A stretch of 64,000 nt of DNA from assembly GCA_002400415.1 (NCBI GenBank), contig DGQP01000005.1:342243-406242 (forward strand), written 5' to 3'. Origin of the DNA: Chitinophagaceae bacterium UBA4411. GTDB lineage: Bacteria > Bacteroidota > Bacteroidia > Chitinophagales > Chitinophagaceae. The notes under the pieces are model-generated. The model did no database searches, was not told the origin of the DNA, and saw only the letters and a list, made by a program, of their open reading frames with translations. The stretch's first letter is position 1. Each line of letters opens with the position of its first letter. The translations under genes were made by a program, and so were the position numbers. This document shows positions 1 through 7,007 of the stretch, piece by piece.

Positions 1-179
1 GGCATGGCCGAGTGGATACCAAACTTCCGGGCTTCATAGCTGCAGGCGGCCACCACGCCCCGTTCATAACCACCCACCAGCACCGGTTTTCCTTTCAGTG
101 AAGGATCGTTGCGGATTTCCACGGACACAAAAAAAGAGTCGAGGTCAAAATGGGCGATATATCTTTTCGTGTCTGCCAT
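1..179 (-). CDS. dinB: DNA polymerase IV, N-terminal part (cut by window edge)
   Basis: Translesion Y-family DNA polymerase. Only the first 59 codons are in the window, reading leftward from the ATG at 177-179. The protein begins MADTKRYIAHFDLDSFFVSV; the F-D-L-D-S-F-F stretch carries the first catalytic aspartate and steric-gate region of the DinB palm. Further on, a GKPVLVGG motif and a CSYEARKFGI motif are standard DinB landmarks. It is divergent from the Crp-like gene at 262. The rest of the gene lies outside the window. Confidence 0.93.
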   Translation of the reverse strand, partial: MADTKRYIAHFDLDSFFVSVEIRNDPSLKGKPVLVGGYERGVVAACSYEARKFGIHSAM

Positions 180-238
180 CGGGGTATAAAGATAAATTTC
201 TTTCGGGCAAGAGATTGTTACCTGCCGGGGCAATAAAT

Positions 239-246
239 TATATTTG
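239..246 (+). promoter_or_regulatory. -7 promoter box of the Crp-like gene
   Basis: TATATTTG matches the Bacteroidota -7 consensus TAnnTTTG. It lies 16 bases before the ATG at 262, so the transcript start would fall near 253. It overlaps the in-frame TTG at 244 and so argues for the ATG at 262 as the true start. No clear -33 TTTG was found. Confidence 0.55.
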
Positions 247-261
247 AAGGACAGAAAAATA

Positions 262-843
262 ATGACAGACACGGAACAACTCAGGGGCTTTATCAGCAAT
301 GCTTTTGCATTGAAGGCAGAAGAACTGGATGCGTTAGCTGCAATCTGGCAACCGTTTGAATGTAAGCGTAAAACAATACTGACCGCCGCCGGTGAAACAG
401 AACGGTATCTCTATTTTGTACTCGAAGGTGTGCAGAGGGCTTTCTATATTGGCGGAGAAAAAAAGGAAGCGACTATTGTATTTATGTATCCGCCTTCATT
501 TTCAGGGGTTGCTGATTCTTTCCTGACACAAACGCCCTCTGCTTATTTCCTGGAGACACTGACCAGCAGCCGGTTTCTCCGTACCACTTACAAACAGGTT
601 GATGAACTCTGCTACCGCTACCCCAATATTCAGAAAATGATATTGAAGCTGACGGCTTTTGTCCTGAAGGGTGTGCTGGAAAGACAGATCGAATTGCAAT
701 GCTTTAGCGCAGAGGAAAAATTCAAAACCTTACTGAAAAGAAGCCCCCATGTGCTACAGATCATCCCGCATAAATACCTCGCTTCTTATCTCGGGCTGGA
801 TGCCACCACTTTCAGCAAATTACTGGGCTCTGTACGATTATAG
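262..843 (+). CDS. Crp/Fnr-family transcription regulator
   Basis: Predicted cytoplasmic one-component regulator of 193 residues. An N-terminal cyclic-nucleotide-binding-like beta barrel covers roughly residues 20-110 (hydrophobic strands around YLYFVLEGVQRAFYI), followed by a dimerisation helix and a short C-terminal helix-turn-helix ending PHKYLASYLGLDATTFSKLL, typical of the small Bacteroidota Crp proteins. The ligand and targets cannot be told. In-frame TTG at 244 would add six residues but sits in the promoter box, so ATG 262 is preferred. It is followed after about 80 bases by a DinB_2-fold protein that may be its target, a common pairing that is only inferred here. Confidence 0.82.
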   Translation: MTDTEQLRGFISNAFALKAEELDALAAIWQPFECKRKTILTAAGETERYLYFVLEGVQRAFYIGGEKKEATIVFMYPPSFSGVADSFLTQTPSAYFLETLTSSRFLRTTYKQVDELCYRYPNIQKMILKLTAFVLKGVLERQIELQCFSAEEKFKTLLKRSPHVLQIIPHKYLASYLGLDATTFSKLLGSVRL

Positions 844-924
844 TTCAGGCCGGTTTCTGAAATCTTGGTATTTCCCAAGATTTCCGGCATACAGCCACAG
901 TAGGTTTGTTGAAAATTATCAATC

Positions 925-1542
925 ATGCAAAAATTTATCAGCACCGACCTGCTGAGCGGGTTGCAGGCAGATGTTCGCCAGTTGATCGCAACCGCTACTT
1001 TATTGAAACTGGAAGACCCTGGTTGCCTGCTGGAACAGCCGGCACCGGACAAATGGAATGTGGTACAGGTACTGGAACATCTGAACAGTTATGGACGGTA
1101 TTACCTCGTGGCCATCGAAAAGTCTTTGCTGCAGGATAAAAAAACTGTAACTGTATTCAGGTCAGGCTGGCTGGGGAATTATTTCACCAACCTGATGAAA
1201 CCTGGTGCTGACGGGCAGGAAAAAAATAAAATGAAAGCTCCAAAGGATCATCGCCCGTTACCACAACCGGATGTTTTCCCGGTACTGAATACCTTTATTG
1301 ATCAACAGCAATATTTACTGGAATTGCTGGAAAAAGCTAAGACAAAAGATATCGGGGCTATCCGCATACCCGTTTCCATTTCCCGGTTTATTAAATTAAA
1401 ACTGGGCGATACTTTTCGTTTCCTGGTGGCGCATGAACAACGGCATTTTGTGCAGTTGCAAAATATACTGCAGGCTGCGCAGGAGGATAACAGGTGTTAT
1501 AAAAAAGCAGGCCTTTCGGCAAAACCAGCAATAGCAGTATAA
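925..1542 (+). CDS. DinB_2/YfiT-like metal-dependent hydrolase fold protein
   Basis: Protein of 205 residues with the four-helix-bundle pattern of the DinB_2 superfamily (YfiT, bacillithiol transferase and relatives; unrelated to DNA polymerase DinB). The metal-ligand histidine pattern is visible: an early W-N-V-x-Q-V-L-E-H-L helix and a late V-A-H-E-Q-R-H-F-V helix. The second histidine pair, spaced HxxxH, is the usual metal site. No signal peptide, so cytoplasmic. Its substrate cannot be inferred. It follows the Crp-like regulator on the same strand. Confidence 0.75.
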   Translation: MQKFISTDLLSGLQADVRQLIATATLLKLEDPGCLLEQPAPDKWNVVQVLEHLNSYGRYYLVAIEKSLLQDKKTVTVFRSGWLGNYFTNLMKPGADGQEKNKMKAPKDHRPLPQPDVFPVLNTFIDQQQYLLELLEKAKTKDIGAIRIPVSISRFIKLKLGDTFRFLVAHEQRHFVQLQNILQAAQEDNRCYKKAGLSAKPAIAV

Positions 1543-1571
1543 GGTGTCGGGCTGAATAGTTATTTTAGCCT

Positions 1572-2045
1572 ATGCAATTAGAATGGCTGAAAACTGGCAT
1601 TACCCCGCTGAAAGACCTGCTGACATTTTTAAGTAAAGAAAGCAAGACCAGTGATGTGATCAAAAAACAGGTGATCCGGGAGCTGAGGAATAACCTGAAT
1701 ATTTTTCACAATGCTTTTTTGAATGAAGTGAAGCCGGATGTGATGATCGACCTGCTCAGCAATGAAGCCATTAAAGAAGCTATCAGGAATAATTTCAAGT
1801 TCAAAAAGATCAAAGCCGGGGATATAGAGCCCTATCATGTGTTTGGTGACAGGAATAAAAAATACATCGGCTGGGATGCCGAAAGGCTGATCGATAAAAT
1901 AGATGAGAAAATAGAAGAACTGCGCAACATTAAAAAGATGAACGGTGGCAGCGTGGAGAAAGTGAAGAATAATTTATCACTGATGCTGAGCAACCTGTAT
2001 TACCGCATGAAGCTGCTGGCAGATTTTATCAAAGGACCTAAGTGA
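1572..2045 (+). CDS. Hypothetical protein, helical
   Basis: A 157-residue protein I do not recognise. It is rich in charged residues and leucine and is probably all-helical, with heptad-like stretches around residues 20-60 and 110-150 (DKIDEKIEELRNIKKMNG). No signal peptide or membrane segment. A TATTTTAG sequence just upstream resembles a weak -7 box. The gene converges on rimM and their ends overlap by 8 bases, so no terminator separates them. Length and clean reading frame support a real gene; function unknown. Confidence 0.6.
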   Translation: MQLEWLKTGITPLKDLLTFLSKESKTSDVIKKQVIRELRNNLNIFHNAFLNEVKPDVMIDLLSNEAIKEAIRNNFKFKKIKAGDIEPYHVFGDRNKKYIGWDAERLIDKIDEKIEELRNIKKMNGGSVEKVKNNLSLMLSNLYYRMKLLADFIKGPK

Positions 2046-2556
2046 GATACACATCCAGTAAACCTTCAGGCAATTGAACGAGTACCTGTTTTTTCCGGTG
2101 ATCTATTTTTTCCAGGCTTCCTTCATGAATTGGGATCAGCACTTCTTTCGATTGAATTTCCAGGCGGCATAATATCTGGTGGGGTTGTTCGATCACTTCG
2201 AGTATCTCACCTAATGATTTCCCATCATTGATGATGGTATACCCGAGTAAACTAACAGGGGCTGATTTAGCAGCAAATTTTTTAAAATCAGGCCCGGGAA
2301 GCCAGCATTCTTTTTGAGTAAGTTTCATAGCCGCTTCTCTCGTATCAGCTCCTTCGAGTTTAATATAAATCTCTTCTTCGCTTTTTATTTTGGCGGATGC
2401 TATGAACCAGGGAAGAAAAGAATTTTTTTTGTCTTCGATGAAAAGCGCCTGCAGCCCTTTCAGGGAAGTCTTTTTGCCCAGTTCATGTTTTAGCACTAAT
2501 TCCCCCTGCAGCCCGTGCACCGCAACCAGCTTTCCTATTTTATAATATTCCGCCAT
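2038..2556 (-). CDS. rimM: 16S rRNA processing protein RimM
   Basis: Assembly factor for the 30S subunit that binds ribosomal protein S19 and helps mature the head of 16S rRNA. The 172-residue protein starts MAEYYKIGKLVAVHGLQGEL, the usual RimM N-terminal beta-barrel opening (G-x-x-H-G-x-x-G), and ends with the PRC-barrel domain (LLDVYLT-type end). It lies downstream of rpsP in the order seen in many bacteria, but a hairpin at 2679-2702 and a -7 box at 2604-2611 suggest that it can also be transcribed alone. Confidence 0.93.
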   Translation of the reverse strand: MAEYYKIGKLVAVHGLQGELVLKHELGKKTSLKGLQALFIEDKKNSFLPWFIASAKIKSEEEIYIKLEGADTREAAMKLTQKECWLPGPDFKKFAAKSAPVSLLGYTIINDGKSLGEILEVIEQPHQILCRLEIQSKEVLIPIHEGSLEKIDHRKKQVLVQLPEGLLDVYLT

Positions 2557-2603
2557 GCCCCGTTCCCTAAATGGGATTTTGTAGTTAAAAAATCATTTGG
2601 CTT

Positions 2604-2611
2604 CAAAGCTA
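2604..2611 (-). promoter_or_regulatory. -7 promoter box of rimM
   Basis: On the minus strand the bases read TAGCTTTG, fitting TAnnTTTG, about 48 bases before the rimM ATG. The predicted leader contains a small CCC..GGG hairpin near 2568-2578. Confidence 0.5.
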
Positions 2612-2678
2612 TCCTTTTAAATATGAAAATAAGTAAAGTGAAAGAGTATGTTCCTCTTTAGGGGTTAGGGGCACAAAA

Positions 2679-2702
2679 AATCCCGGTTTAATAACCGGGA
2701 TT
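2679..2702 (-). terminator. Hairpin terminator after rpsP
   Basis: Perfect stem AATCCCGGTT / AACCGGGATT with a four-base loop, followed on the minus strand by TTTTTTGTG. It lies between the rpsP stop and rimM, so it is probably a partial or full terminator of rpsP. The adjacent 2655-2675 region carries a dispersed repeat rich in TTTAGGGG. Confidence 0.75.
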
Positions 2703-2727
2703 CATGAACTTTCAGGATCAGGATATA

Positions 2728-3171
2728 TTATCCTTCACCACCGCCGCTTTCAGTCCTTCTCTCAGGTCTGCGACCCGGCATCGGACGTCTTGCTCTTTTT
2801 TGGCGATAAGCTTCGTCCTGGCGTTTTTTAATCTGGGCGTCATGCTCGGCGCTCCATTTTGTGAACTTCTCCATAGCAGTTGCATCATCAAAAAGTCCCA
2901 GCCCCACACCGCGGAGCAGGTGTTTCAGGTACAATACTCCTTTAAAGCTCAGGATACGGCGAACAGTGTCAGTTGGTGTTGCACCTTTGTTCAGCCACTC
3001 CAACGCTTTCTGGCGATCCAGCTGAATAGTAGCAGGAACGGTCAGGGGATTGTAAGTACCTAATTTTTGAATGAATTTACCATCACGGGGTGCCCGTGAA
3101 TCGGCTACTACGATGAAGTAGAAGGGTCTTTTCTTAGACCCGTGTCTTTGAAGACGGATTTTTGCTGACAT
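2728..3171 (-). CDS. rpsP: 30S ribosomal protein S16
   Basis: Small-subunit ribosomal protein of 147 residues. The start is set at the ATG at 3171 (MSAKIRLQRHGSKKRPFYF), the canonical S16 N-terminus; an in-frame ATG 27 bases upstream is judged not to be used. The core S16 fold occupies about residues 1-85 (R-L-x-R-x-G-x-K-x-x-P-x-Y motif). It is followed by a long basic tail rich in Arg, Pro and Gln ending ERRTESGGGEG, an extension common in Bacteroidota. Confidence 0.96.
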   Translation of the reverse strand: MSAKIRLQRHGSKKRPFYFIVVADSRAPRDGKFIQKLGTYNPLTVPATIQLDRQKALEWLNKGATPTDTVRRILSFKGVLYLKHLLRGVGLGLFDDATAMEKFTKWSAEHDAQIKKRQDEAYRQKRARRPMPGRRPERRTESGGGEG

Positions 3172-3210
3172 AAATAGAAATTTAACAGCGTTAAACAATA
3201 ATTGTTAGTT

Positions 3211-3236
3211 CCGGTAGAAACCGGACAGCAAATATA
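3211..3236 (-). promoter_or_regulatory. -7 promoter box and leader hairpin of rpsP
   Basis: TATATTTG on the minus strand (3229-3236) matches the phylum's -7 box. Just downstream lies a stem CCGGT..ACCGG (3211-3224), which would be at the 5' end of the rpsP transcript. Whether the hairpin has an autoregulatory role cannot be told from sequence. Confidence 0.55.
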
Positions 3237-3279
3237 GGACGGGGGGAGGAGATTGCAAAGAGAAAGTCGTTGGGAATGT

Positions 3280-3375
3280 CCACAGTTTATAGTCAACGGT
3301 CCACGGCAGATCTTCATAGGCATGGCAACTTTTTCGAATTGTAAATTGCTGTGGACTATAGGCTGTTGACCATCG
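3280..3375. repeat. Degenerate inverted intergenic repeat
   Basis: Between rpsP and ffh the sequence carries words such as GTCCACAG, ATAGTCAACGGTCCACGG and, in opposite orientation, TGTGGACTATAGGCTGTTGACC. The two arms are imperfect inverted copies around 3325. Similar TGGAC/TTGACC-rich filler occurs between genes in many Bacteroidota. No coding capacity is evident. It may also supply a rho-independent-like fold near the end of ffh. Confidence 0.5.
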
Positions 3376-3377
3376 AC

Positions 3378-4703
3378 TTATCTCTTCATTCCTGGCATCA
3401 TTTTGCCAAACATCCCGGCTTTGTTCATGCCTTTCATCATGTCTCTCATCTGATCAAATTGCTTCATAAAGGCATTAACCTCGGCAATGTCTTTGCCAGC
3501 CCCTTTGGCGATGCGTTTGCGGCGGCTGCCGTCAATCAGGTCGGGATTACTTCTTTCTGCGGGAGTCATGGAGTTGATCATCGCCTCAATGCCTTTGAAA
3601 GAATCTTCATTTACATCAAGGTCTTTGATCTGTTTACCTACACCGGGAATCATACCCAGCAGGTCTTTCATATTGCCCATCTTTTTGATCTGCTCCAGCT
3701 GCATTTTGAAGTCGGCAAAATCAAATTTATTCTTACGGAGTTTCCCTTCCAGCTTCTTAGCCTGTTCTTCATCAAACTGCTCCTGTGCTTTCTCTACTAA
3801 TGAAGTGATATCACCCATGCCGAGGATACGTTGCGCCATTCTTTCGGGATAGAACACGTCGAGGGTGTCCATCTTCTCACCACTGCTGGTAAACTTGATG
3901 GGTTTATTCACCGTGTATTTGATCGAAATAGCCGCACCACCTCTTGTATCACCATCCAGCTTGGTCAATACCACACCGGTGAAATCCAGTTTGTCATTGA
4001 ATGCTTTGGCGGTATTCACAGCATCTTGCCCTGTCATCGAGTCAACCACAAACAGGATCTCCTGCGGGTTAACGGCGCTTCGGATATTGGCCACTTCGGT
4101 CATCATCACTTCATCAACGGCCAGGCGGCCGGCAGTATCAATAATGACTACGTTTTTATTTTTACTTCTTGCTTCTTTTACAGCATTTTGTGCAATGGCA
4201 ACAGCATCTTTGTTCTCTGATTCAATATGTACATCCACACCAATCTGTTCTCCCAATACCCGCAATTGTTCCATCGCTGCCGGGCGGTAAATATCTGCAG
4301 CCACCAGCAGGGGAGAGAGGCCTTTTTTTGTCTTTAAGTAATTAGCCAGCTTGCCGCTGAAAGTGGTTTTACCACTACCCTGCAGACCGGCGATCAATAT
4401 CACGGCAGGGTTGCCCTTTGCATTAAAAGTGGCTTCCTGGCCGCCCATCAGCTCCGCCAGTTCGTCCTTCACGATCTTGGTCATCAACTGGCCGGGAGAA
4501 ATGGCATTGATCACCTTTTCCCCGAGGGCTTTGTCCTTTACCTTATCAGTAAAATCCTTGGCTATTTTATAGTTCACATCGGCATCGACCAGGGCACGAC
4601 GGATCTCTTTTACCGTGGTGGCAATATTGAGTTCTGTAATACGACCCTGGCCTTTCAGGTTCTTAAAGGCACTTTCGAGTTTGTCCTGTAAATTGTTGAA
4701 CAT
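3378..4703 (-). CDS. ffh: Signal recognition particle GTPase Ffh
   Basis: The 54 kDa-type subunit of the signal recognition particle, which binds signal sequences and SRP RNA and delivers ribosomes to FtsY at the membrane. The 441 residues show the N domain, then the G domain with G1 GLQGSGKTT, G3 DTAGRL and G4 TKLDGDTRGG, and a C-terminal M domain rich in methionine (DQMRDMMKGMNKAGMFGKMMPG). Length is normal for the family. It is transcribed leftward; a palindrome occupies its predicted leader. Confidence 0.97.
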   Translation of the reverse strand: MFNNLQDKLESAFKNLKGQGRITELNIATTVKEIRRALVDADVNYKIAKDFTDKVKDKALGEKVINAISPGQLMTKIVKDELAELMGGQEATFNAKGNPAVILIAGLQGSGKTTFSGKLANYLKTKKGLSPLLVAADIYRPAAMEQLRVLGEQIGVDVHIESENKDAVAIAQNAVKEARSKNKNVVIIDTAGRLAVDEVMMTEVANIRSAVNPQEILFVVDSMTGQDAVNTAKAFNDKLDFTGVVLTKLDGDTRGGAAISIKYTVNKPIKFTSSGEKMDTLDVFYPERMAQRILGMGDITSLVEKAQEQFDEEQAKKLEGKLRKNKFDFADFKMQLEQIKKMGNMKDLLGMIPGVGKQIKDLDVNEDSFKGIEAMINSMTPAERSNPDLIDGSRRKRIAKGAGKDIAEVNAFMKQFDQMRDMMKGMNKAGMFGKMMPGMKR

Positions 4704-4734
4704 GGTTCACAAATATTTTCACTATCACTAAATA

Positions 4735-4762
4735 AAAAGTGAACATCATGATGTTCACTTTT
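4735..4762 (-). terminator. 28-base perfect palindrome between rpoD and ffh
   Basis: AAAAGTGAACATCA / TGATGTTCACTTTT, a perfect two-fold palindrome followed by T-rich sequence on the minus strand. It lies downstream of rpoD and upstream of ffh. It looks like an intrinsic terminator of rpoD, yet it is 3' of the -7 box at 4773-4780 and thus inside the predicted ffh leader. A repressor site is the alternative reading. Confidence 0.6.
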
Positions 4763-4772
4763 AAACGAGCTG

Positions 4773-4780
4773 CAAAGATA
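4773..4780 (-). promoter_or_regulatory. -7 promoter box of ffh
   Basis: On the minus strand TATCTTTG followed by CAGC, the commonest form of the Bacteroidota -7 box in this window. It is 70 bases upstream of the ffh start codon and 45 bases after the rpoD stop. Confidence 0.55.
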
Positions 4781-4824
4781 AAGTAGAAGTGTAAAGATTA
4801 TATCAGTAATACTGTTTTAGTTAA

Positions 4825-5694
4825 TTAAGCCCCGAGATAAGTTCTTAAGATTCTTGTCCGGGTGTTTGTTTTCAGCTTGGTAATGGCTTTGTCTTTGATC
4901 TGGCGGACCCTTTCCCTGGTCAGGTTGAATTTTTCACCGATATCTTCCAGGCTCATGGGGTGGTCAACACCGATGCCGAAGAAATAACAGATTACTTCTT
5001 TTTGCCTTTCTGTAAGGGTTTTCAGGCTCCGGTCGATCTCTGTTTTCAAAGATTCGTTATGGTCAAGTTGGCCATCAGTCCGTTCTGCATTCGGGTTGAT
5101 CAGCACATCCAGCAGGGTGCTGTCTTCTCCTTCAGATAAAGGTGTATCCATGCTGACATGGCGGGAATTGATACCCAGCGTAGCGGATACTTCATCCAGG
5201 TCCATTTCCAGTACTTCAGCCAGTTCCTCAGCAGATGGCTCCCGTTCAAACTGCTGCTCCAGGGAGGAGAAAGCCTTTTGAATACGGTTGGTAAGCCCCA
5301 CTTTGTTGAGCGGCAGGCGGACAATCCTTGATTGCTCGGCCAAAGCCTGTAATATACTCTGGCGGATCCACCAAACAGCGTAGGAAATGAATTTGAAACC
5401 GCGGGTTTCATCGAATCGCTGGGCTGCTTTGATCAAACCAAGGTTACCCTCATTAATAAGGTCAGGCAGCGATAATCCCTGGTTCTGGTACTGTTTGGCA
5501 ACAGAAACCACGAAACGCAGATTTGCCTTGGTCAGCCTGTCGAGTGACTTTTGGCATCCTTGTTTAATAAGGGTGGCTAACTTGACCTCTTCTTCGGGGG
5601 AAATGAGTTCGACTTTGCCGATCTCCTGCAGGTACTTTTCTAAACTTTGAGATTCACGATTCGTAATTGACTTCGTGATCTTCAATTGTCTCAT
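4825..5694 (-). CDS. rpoD: Primary sigma factor RpoD (short Bacteroidota form)
   Basis: Housekeeping sigma-70 factor directing RNA polymerase to TTTG/TAnnTTTG promoters. From the second in-frame ATG (MRQLKITKSITNRESQSLEK) the protein has 289 residues, the usual compact form lacking region 1.1. Region 1.2 (LEKYLQEIGKV), region 2 (LRFVVSVAKQYQNQGLSLPD and the YAVWWIRQ recognition helix), region 3 and region 4 (SLEDIGEKFNLTRERVRQI) are all visible. An ATG two codons upstream is also possible. It is presumably transcribed from the 300-base gap to its right. Confidence 0.97.
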   Translation of the reverse strand: MRQLKITKSITNRESQSLEKYLQEIGKVELISPEEEVKLATLIKQGCQKSLDRLTKANLRFVVSVAKQYQNQGLSLPDLINEGNLGLIKAAQRFDETRGFKFISYAVWWIRQSILQALAEQSRIVRLPLNKVGLTNRIQKAFSSLEQQFEREPSAEELAEVLEMDLDEVSATLGINSRHVSMDTPLSEGEDSTLLDVLINPNAERTDGQLDHNESLKTEIDRSLKTLTERQKEVICYFFGIGVDHPMSLEDIGEKFNLTRERVRQIKDKAITKLKTNTRTRILRTYLGA

Positions 5695-5700
5695 GCTCAT

Positions 5701-6009
5701 AGGTATGGTTTTAGAATGGTGTATTTAAAGGGTTAAAGAATAATAAGTTTCAGTCTGCTTATGACTCTAAAAATACCCACCACAATGTCATTGGTTGTTC
5801 GGAACGTATTGAACTTCAAGGCAATTTAACCTTTTCAGTAATATGTGCCAAAATTTTTTTGGTAATTATTTAACGCTTTCATAAGGATTTTATTTTGTAA
5901 ACAATTGATTTGCTGTAAAACAGGGGGAAAAATAACCGCGAAAATATTTTGGCGCAATGATTTATTATTTATTATTGCAGCCGTCGCAATGATTTATTAA
6001 TACGAGAAG
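5701..6009. promoter_or_regulatory. Gene-free divergent control region with a direct repeat
   Basis: This 309-base AT-rich stretch separates rpoD (leftward) from the START-like gene (rightward) and must hold both promoters. I see no coding frame of note. A 15-base direct repeat, CGCAATGATTTATTA, occurs at 5953-5967 and 5985-5999, 32 bases apart and ending ten bases before the START-like gene. A TATTATTG resembling a -7 box lies between the copies. Confidence 0.45.
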
Positions 6010-6387
6010 ATGAGCAAGCAATTATACACGTTAGAATTTCCTGTCAGGTGTTCACCATCCATATTGTACGAGTTTCTTGCCACCCCGGCCGGTCTTGGCG
6101 AATGGTTCGCGGAAAAGGTTGATGAAAGAGACGGCATTTTTTACTTTGGCTGGAATGGCTCCTTTGATAAAGCTGATCTGCTGGAGACAGAGCAGGATAA
6201 ATTTGTCCGCTTTCGCTGGCAAACAGCGCCTAAAGATGAGTACTTTGAATTCCGGATCGAAAAATCAGAGATCACCAACCAGACGATTTTAGTGATCAAG
6301 GATTTTGCCGAGAAAAAGGAAATTAAAGACCAGAGTCTTTTATGGGATCACCAGGTGAAAGATCTTTTTCACCGCCTGGGTAACTAA
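6010..6387 (+). CDS. START-like (SRPBCC-fold) domain protein
   Basis: A 125-residue protein of the Bacteroidota START-like/AHSA1 type. The pattern FPVRCSPSILYEFLATPAGLGEWFAEKV is the usual helix-grip opening (S-P-x-x-L-Y-x-F-L-x-T-x-x-G-L-x-x-W-F-A), followed by strands containing FYFGWNGS and FVRFRW, and a C-terminal helix (WDHQVKDLFHRLG). Such folds bind hydrophobic ligands, but no ligand is known for this group. No signal peptide. It converges on the next gene; the stop codons overlap by four bases. Confidence 0.82.
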   Translation: MSKQLYTLEFPVRCSPSILYEFLATPAGLGEWFAEKVDERDGIFYFGWNGSFDKADLLETEQDKFVRFRWQTAPKDEYFEFRIEKSEITNQTILVIKDFAEKKEIKDQSLLWDHQVKDLFHRLGN

Positions 6388-6995
6388 GCCATTAATAACT
6401 CCATTATTTTTCTGAATTCGGGGAACAGCCGGGGGTGAATAGCATCCCAGGGCTGAAGTGGATATTTCCGCGCCAGTTTTAAAAATGATTTTTTGGAAAA
6501 ATACTGTTCAAACTCCTCTCTTGTTATTGCTTTCACCGGCTTATAATTATCTTCTCCGAAATGGTGTTCCCATTGTTCATCACTGATGCAAAGAAAAAAA
6601 TCGTTGTCGGCAAACCAGGGATAGGCATTAATAAGCTGCTGCTGAAATAATTCCTTGCAGGTGCCGGCCAGGTGAAGAGTGATGCTGAAAAAATTTCCCC
6701 ACCAGAACAGGGTGCGGATCGTAAACACATTTTCCTTATCAAAATACCGGGGGTGATCCAGTACCAGGTAGGGCAGACCCTTGTAATTTTCTCCTTTTGA
6801 AATTTTAGGTAAAGGGTTGATAAATTCAGCGGGGAGATTGATTTTGTTTTTTTCCAGGTAATCCTGCTGTTCAGCCTGGATGGCTTCCAGCATACTTTTC
6901 ACTTTTTGAATGATACCGTTCTTTGTTAAAATCCAATCCGCATTAGTCACGAGTTCTAACTCGGTTGCTGAAAGCCTTATTTTTGCGGGATTCAT
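6384..6995 (-). CDS. Conserved hypothetical protein
   Basis: A 203-residue soluble protein I cannot assign. It opens with a helical region (NPAKIRLSATELELVTNADWILTKN), has a central segment rich in Tyr, Trp and Phe (TIRTLFWWGNFFSITLHLAG) and ends with helices (HPRLFPEFRKIMELL). No membrane helix or export signal is convincing. It starts only 12 bases from the divergent LptG-like gene, so the two share a very short control region, and its 3' end overlaps the START-like gene. Confidence 0.7.
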   Translation of the reverse strand: MNPAKIRLSATELELVTNADWILTKNGIIQKVKSMLEAIQAEQQDYLEKNKINLPAEFINPLPKISKGENYKGLPYLVLDHPRYFDKENVFTIRTLFWWGNFFSITLHLAGTCKELFQQQLINAYPWFADNDFFLCISDEQWEHHFGEDNYKPVKAITREEFEQYFSKKSFLKLARKYPLQPWDAIHPRLFPEFRKIMELLMA

Positions 6996-7007
6996 AGTTA
7001 AAGATAA

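Noticed and set aside
244..261. TTG start for the Crp-like gene
   Set aside because: The TTG is part of an exact -7 promoter box, so it is not expected to be in the mRNA.
2704..3063. 119-codon plus-strand frame opposite rpsP
   Set aside because: It is antisense to the clear S16 gene and shows no family resemblance; its start lies in the terminator region.
3280..3375. Possible CRISPR-like or transposon-end repeat between rpsP and ffh
   Set aside because: Only two imperfect inverted arms, no spacers, no transposase; fits ordinary degenerate intergenic repeats.
3351..4572. Several open frames on the plus strand across 3.35-4.57 kb
   Set aside because: They lie wholly opposite ffh, have no recognisable domains, and are explained by the codon use of the ffh gene.
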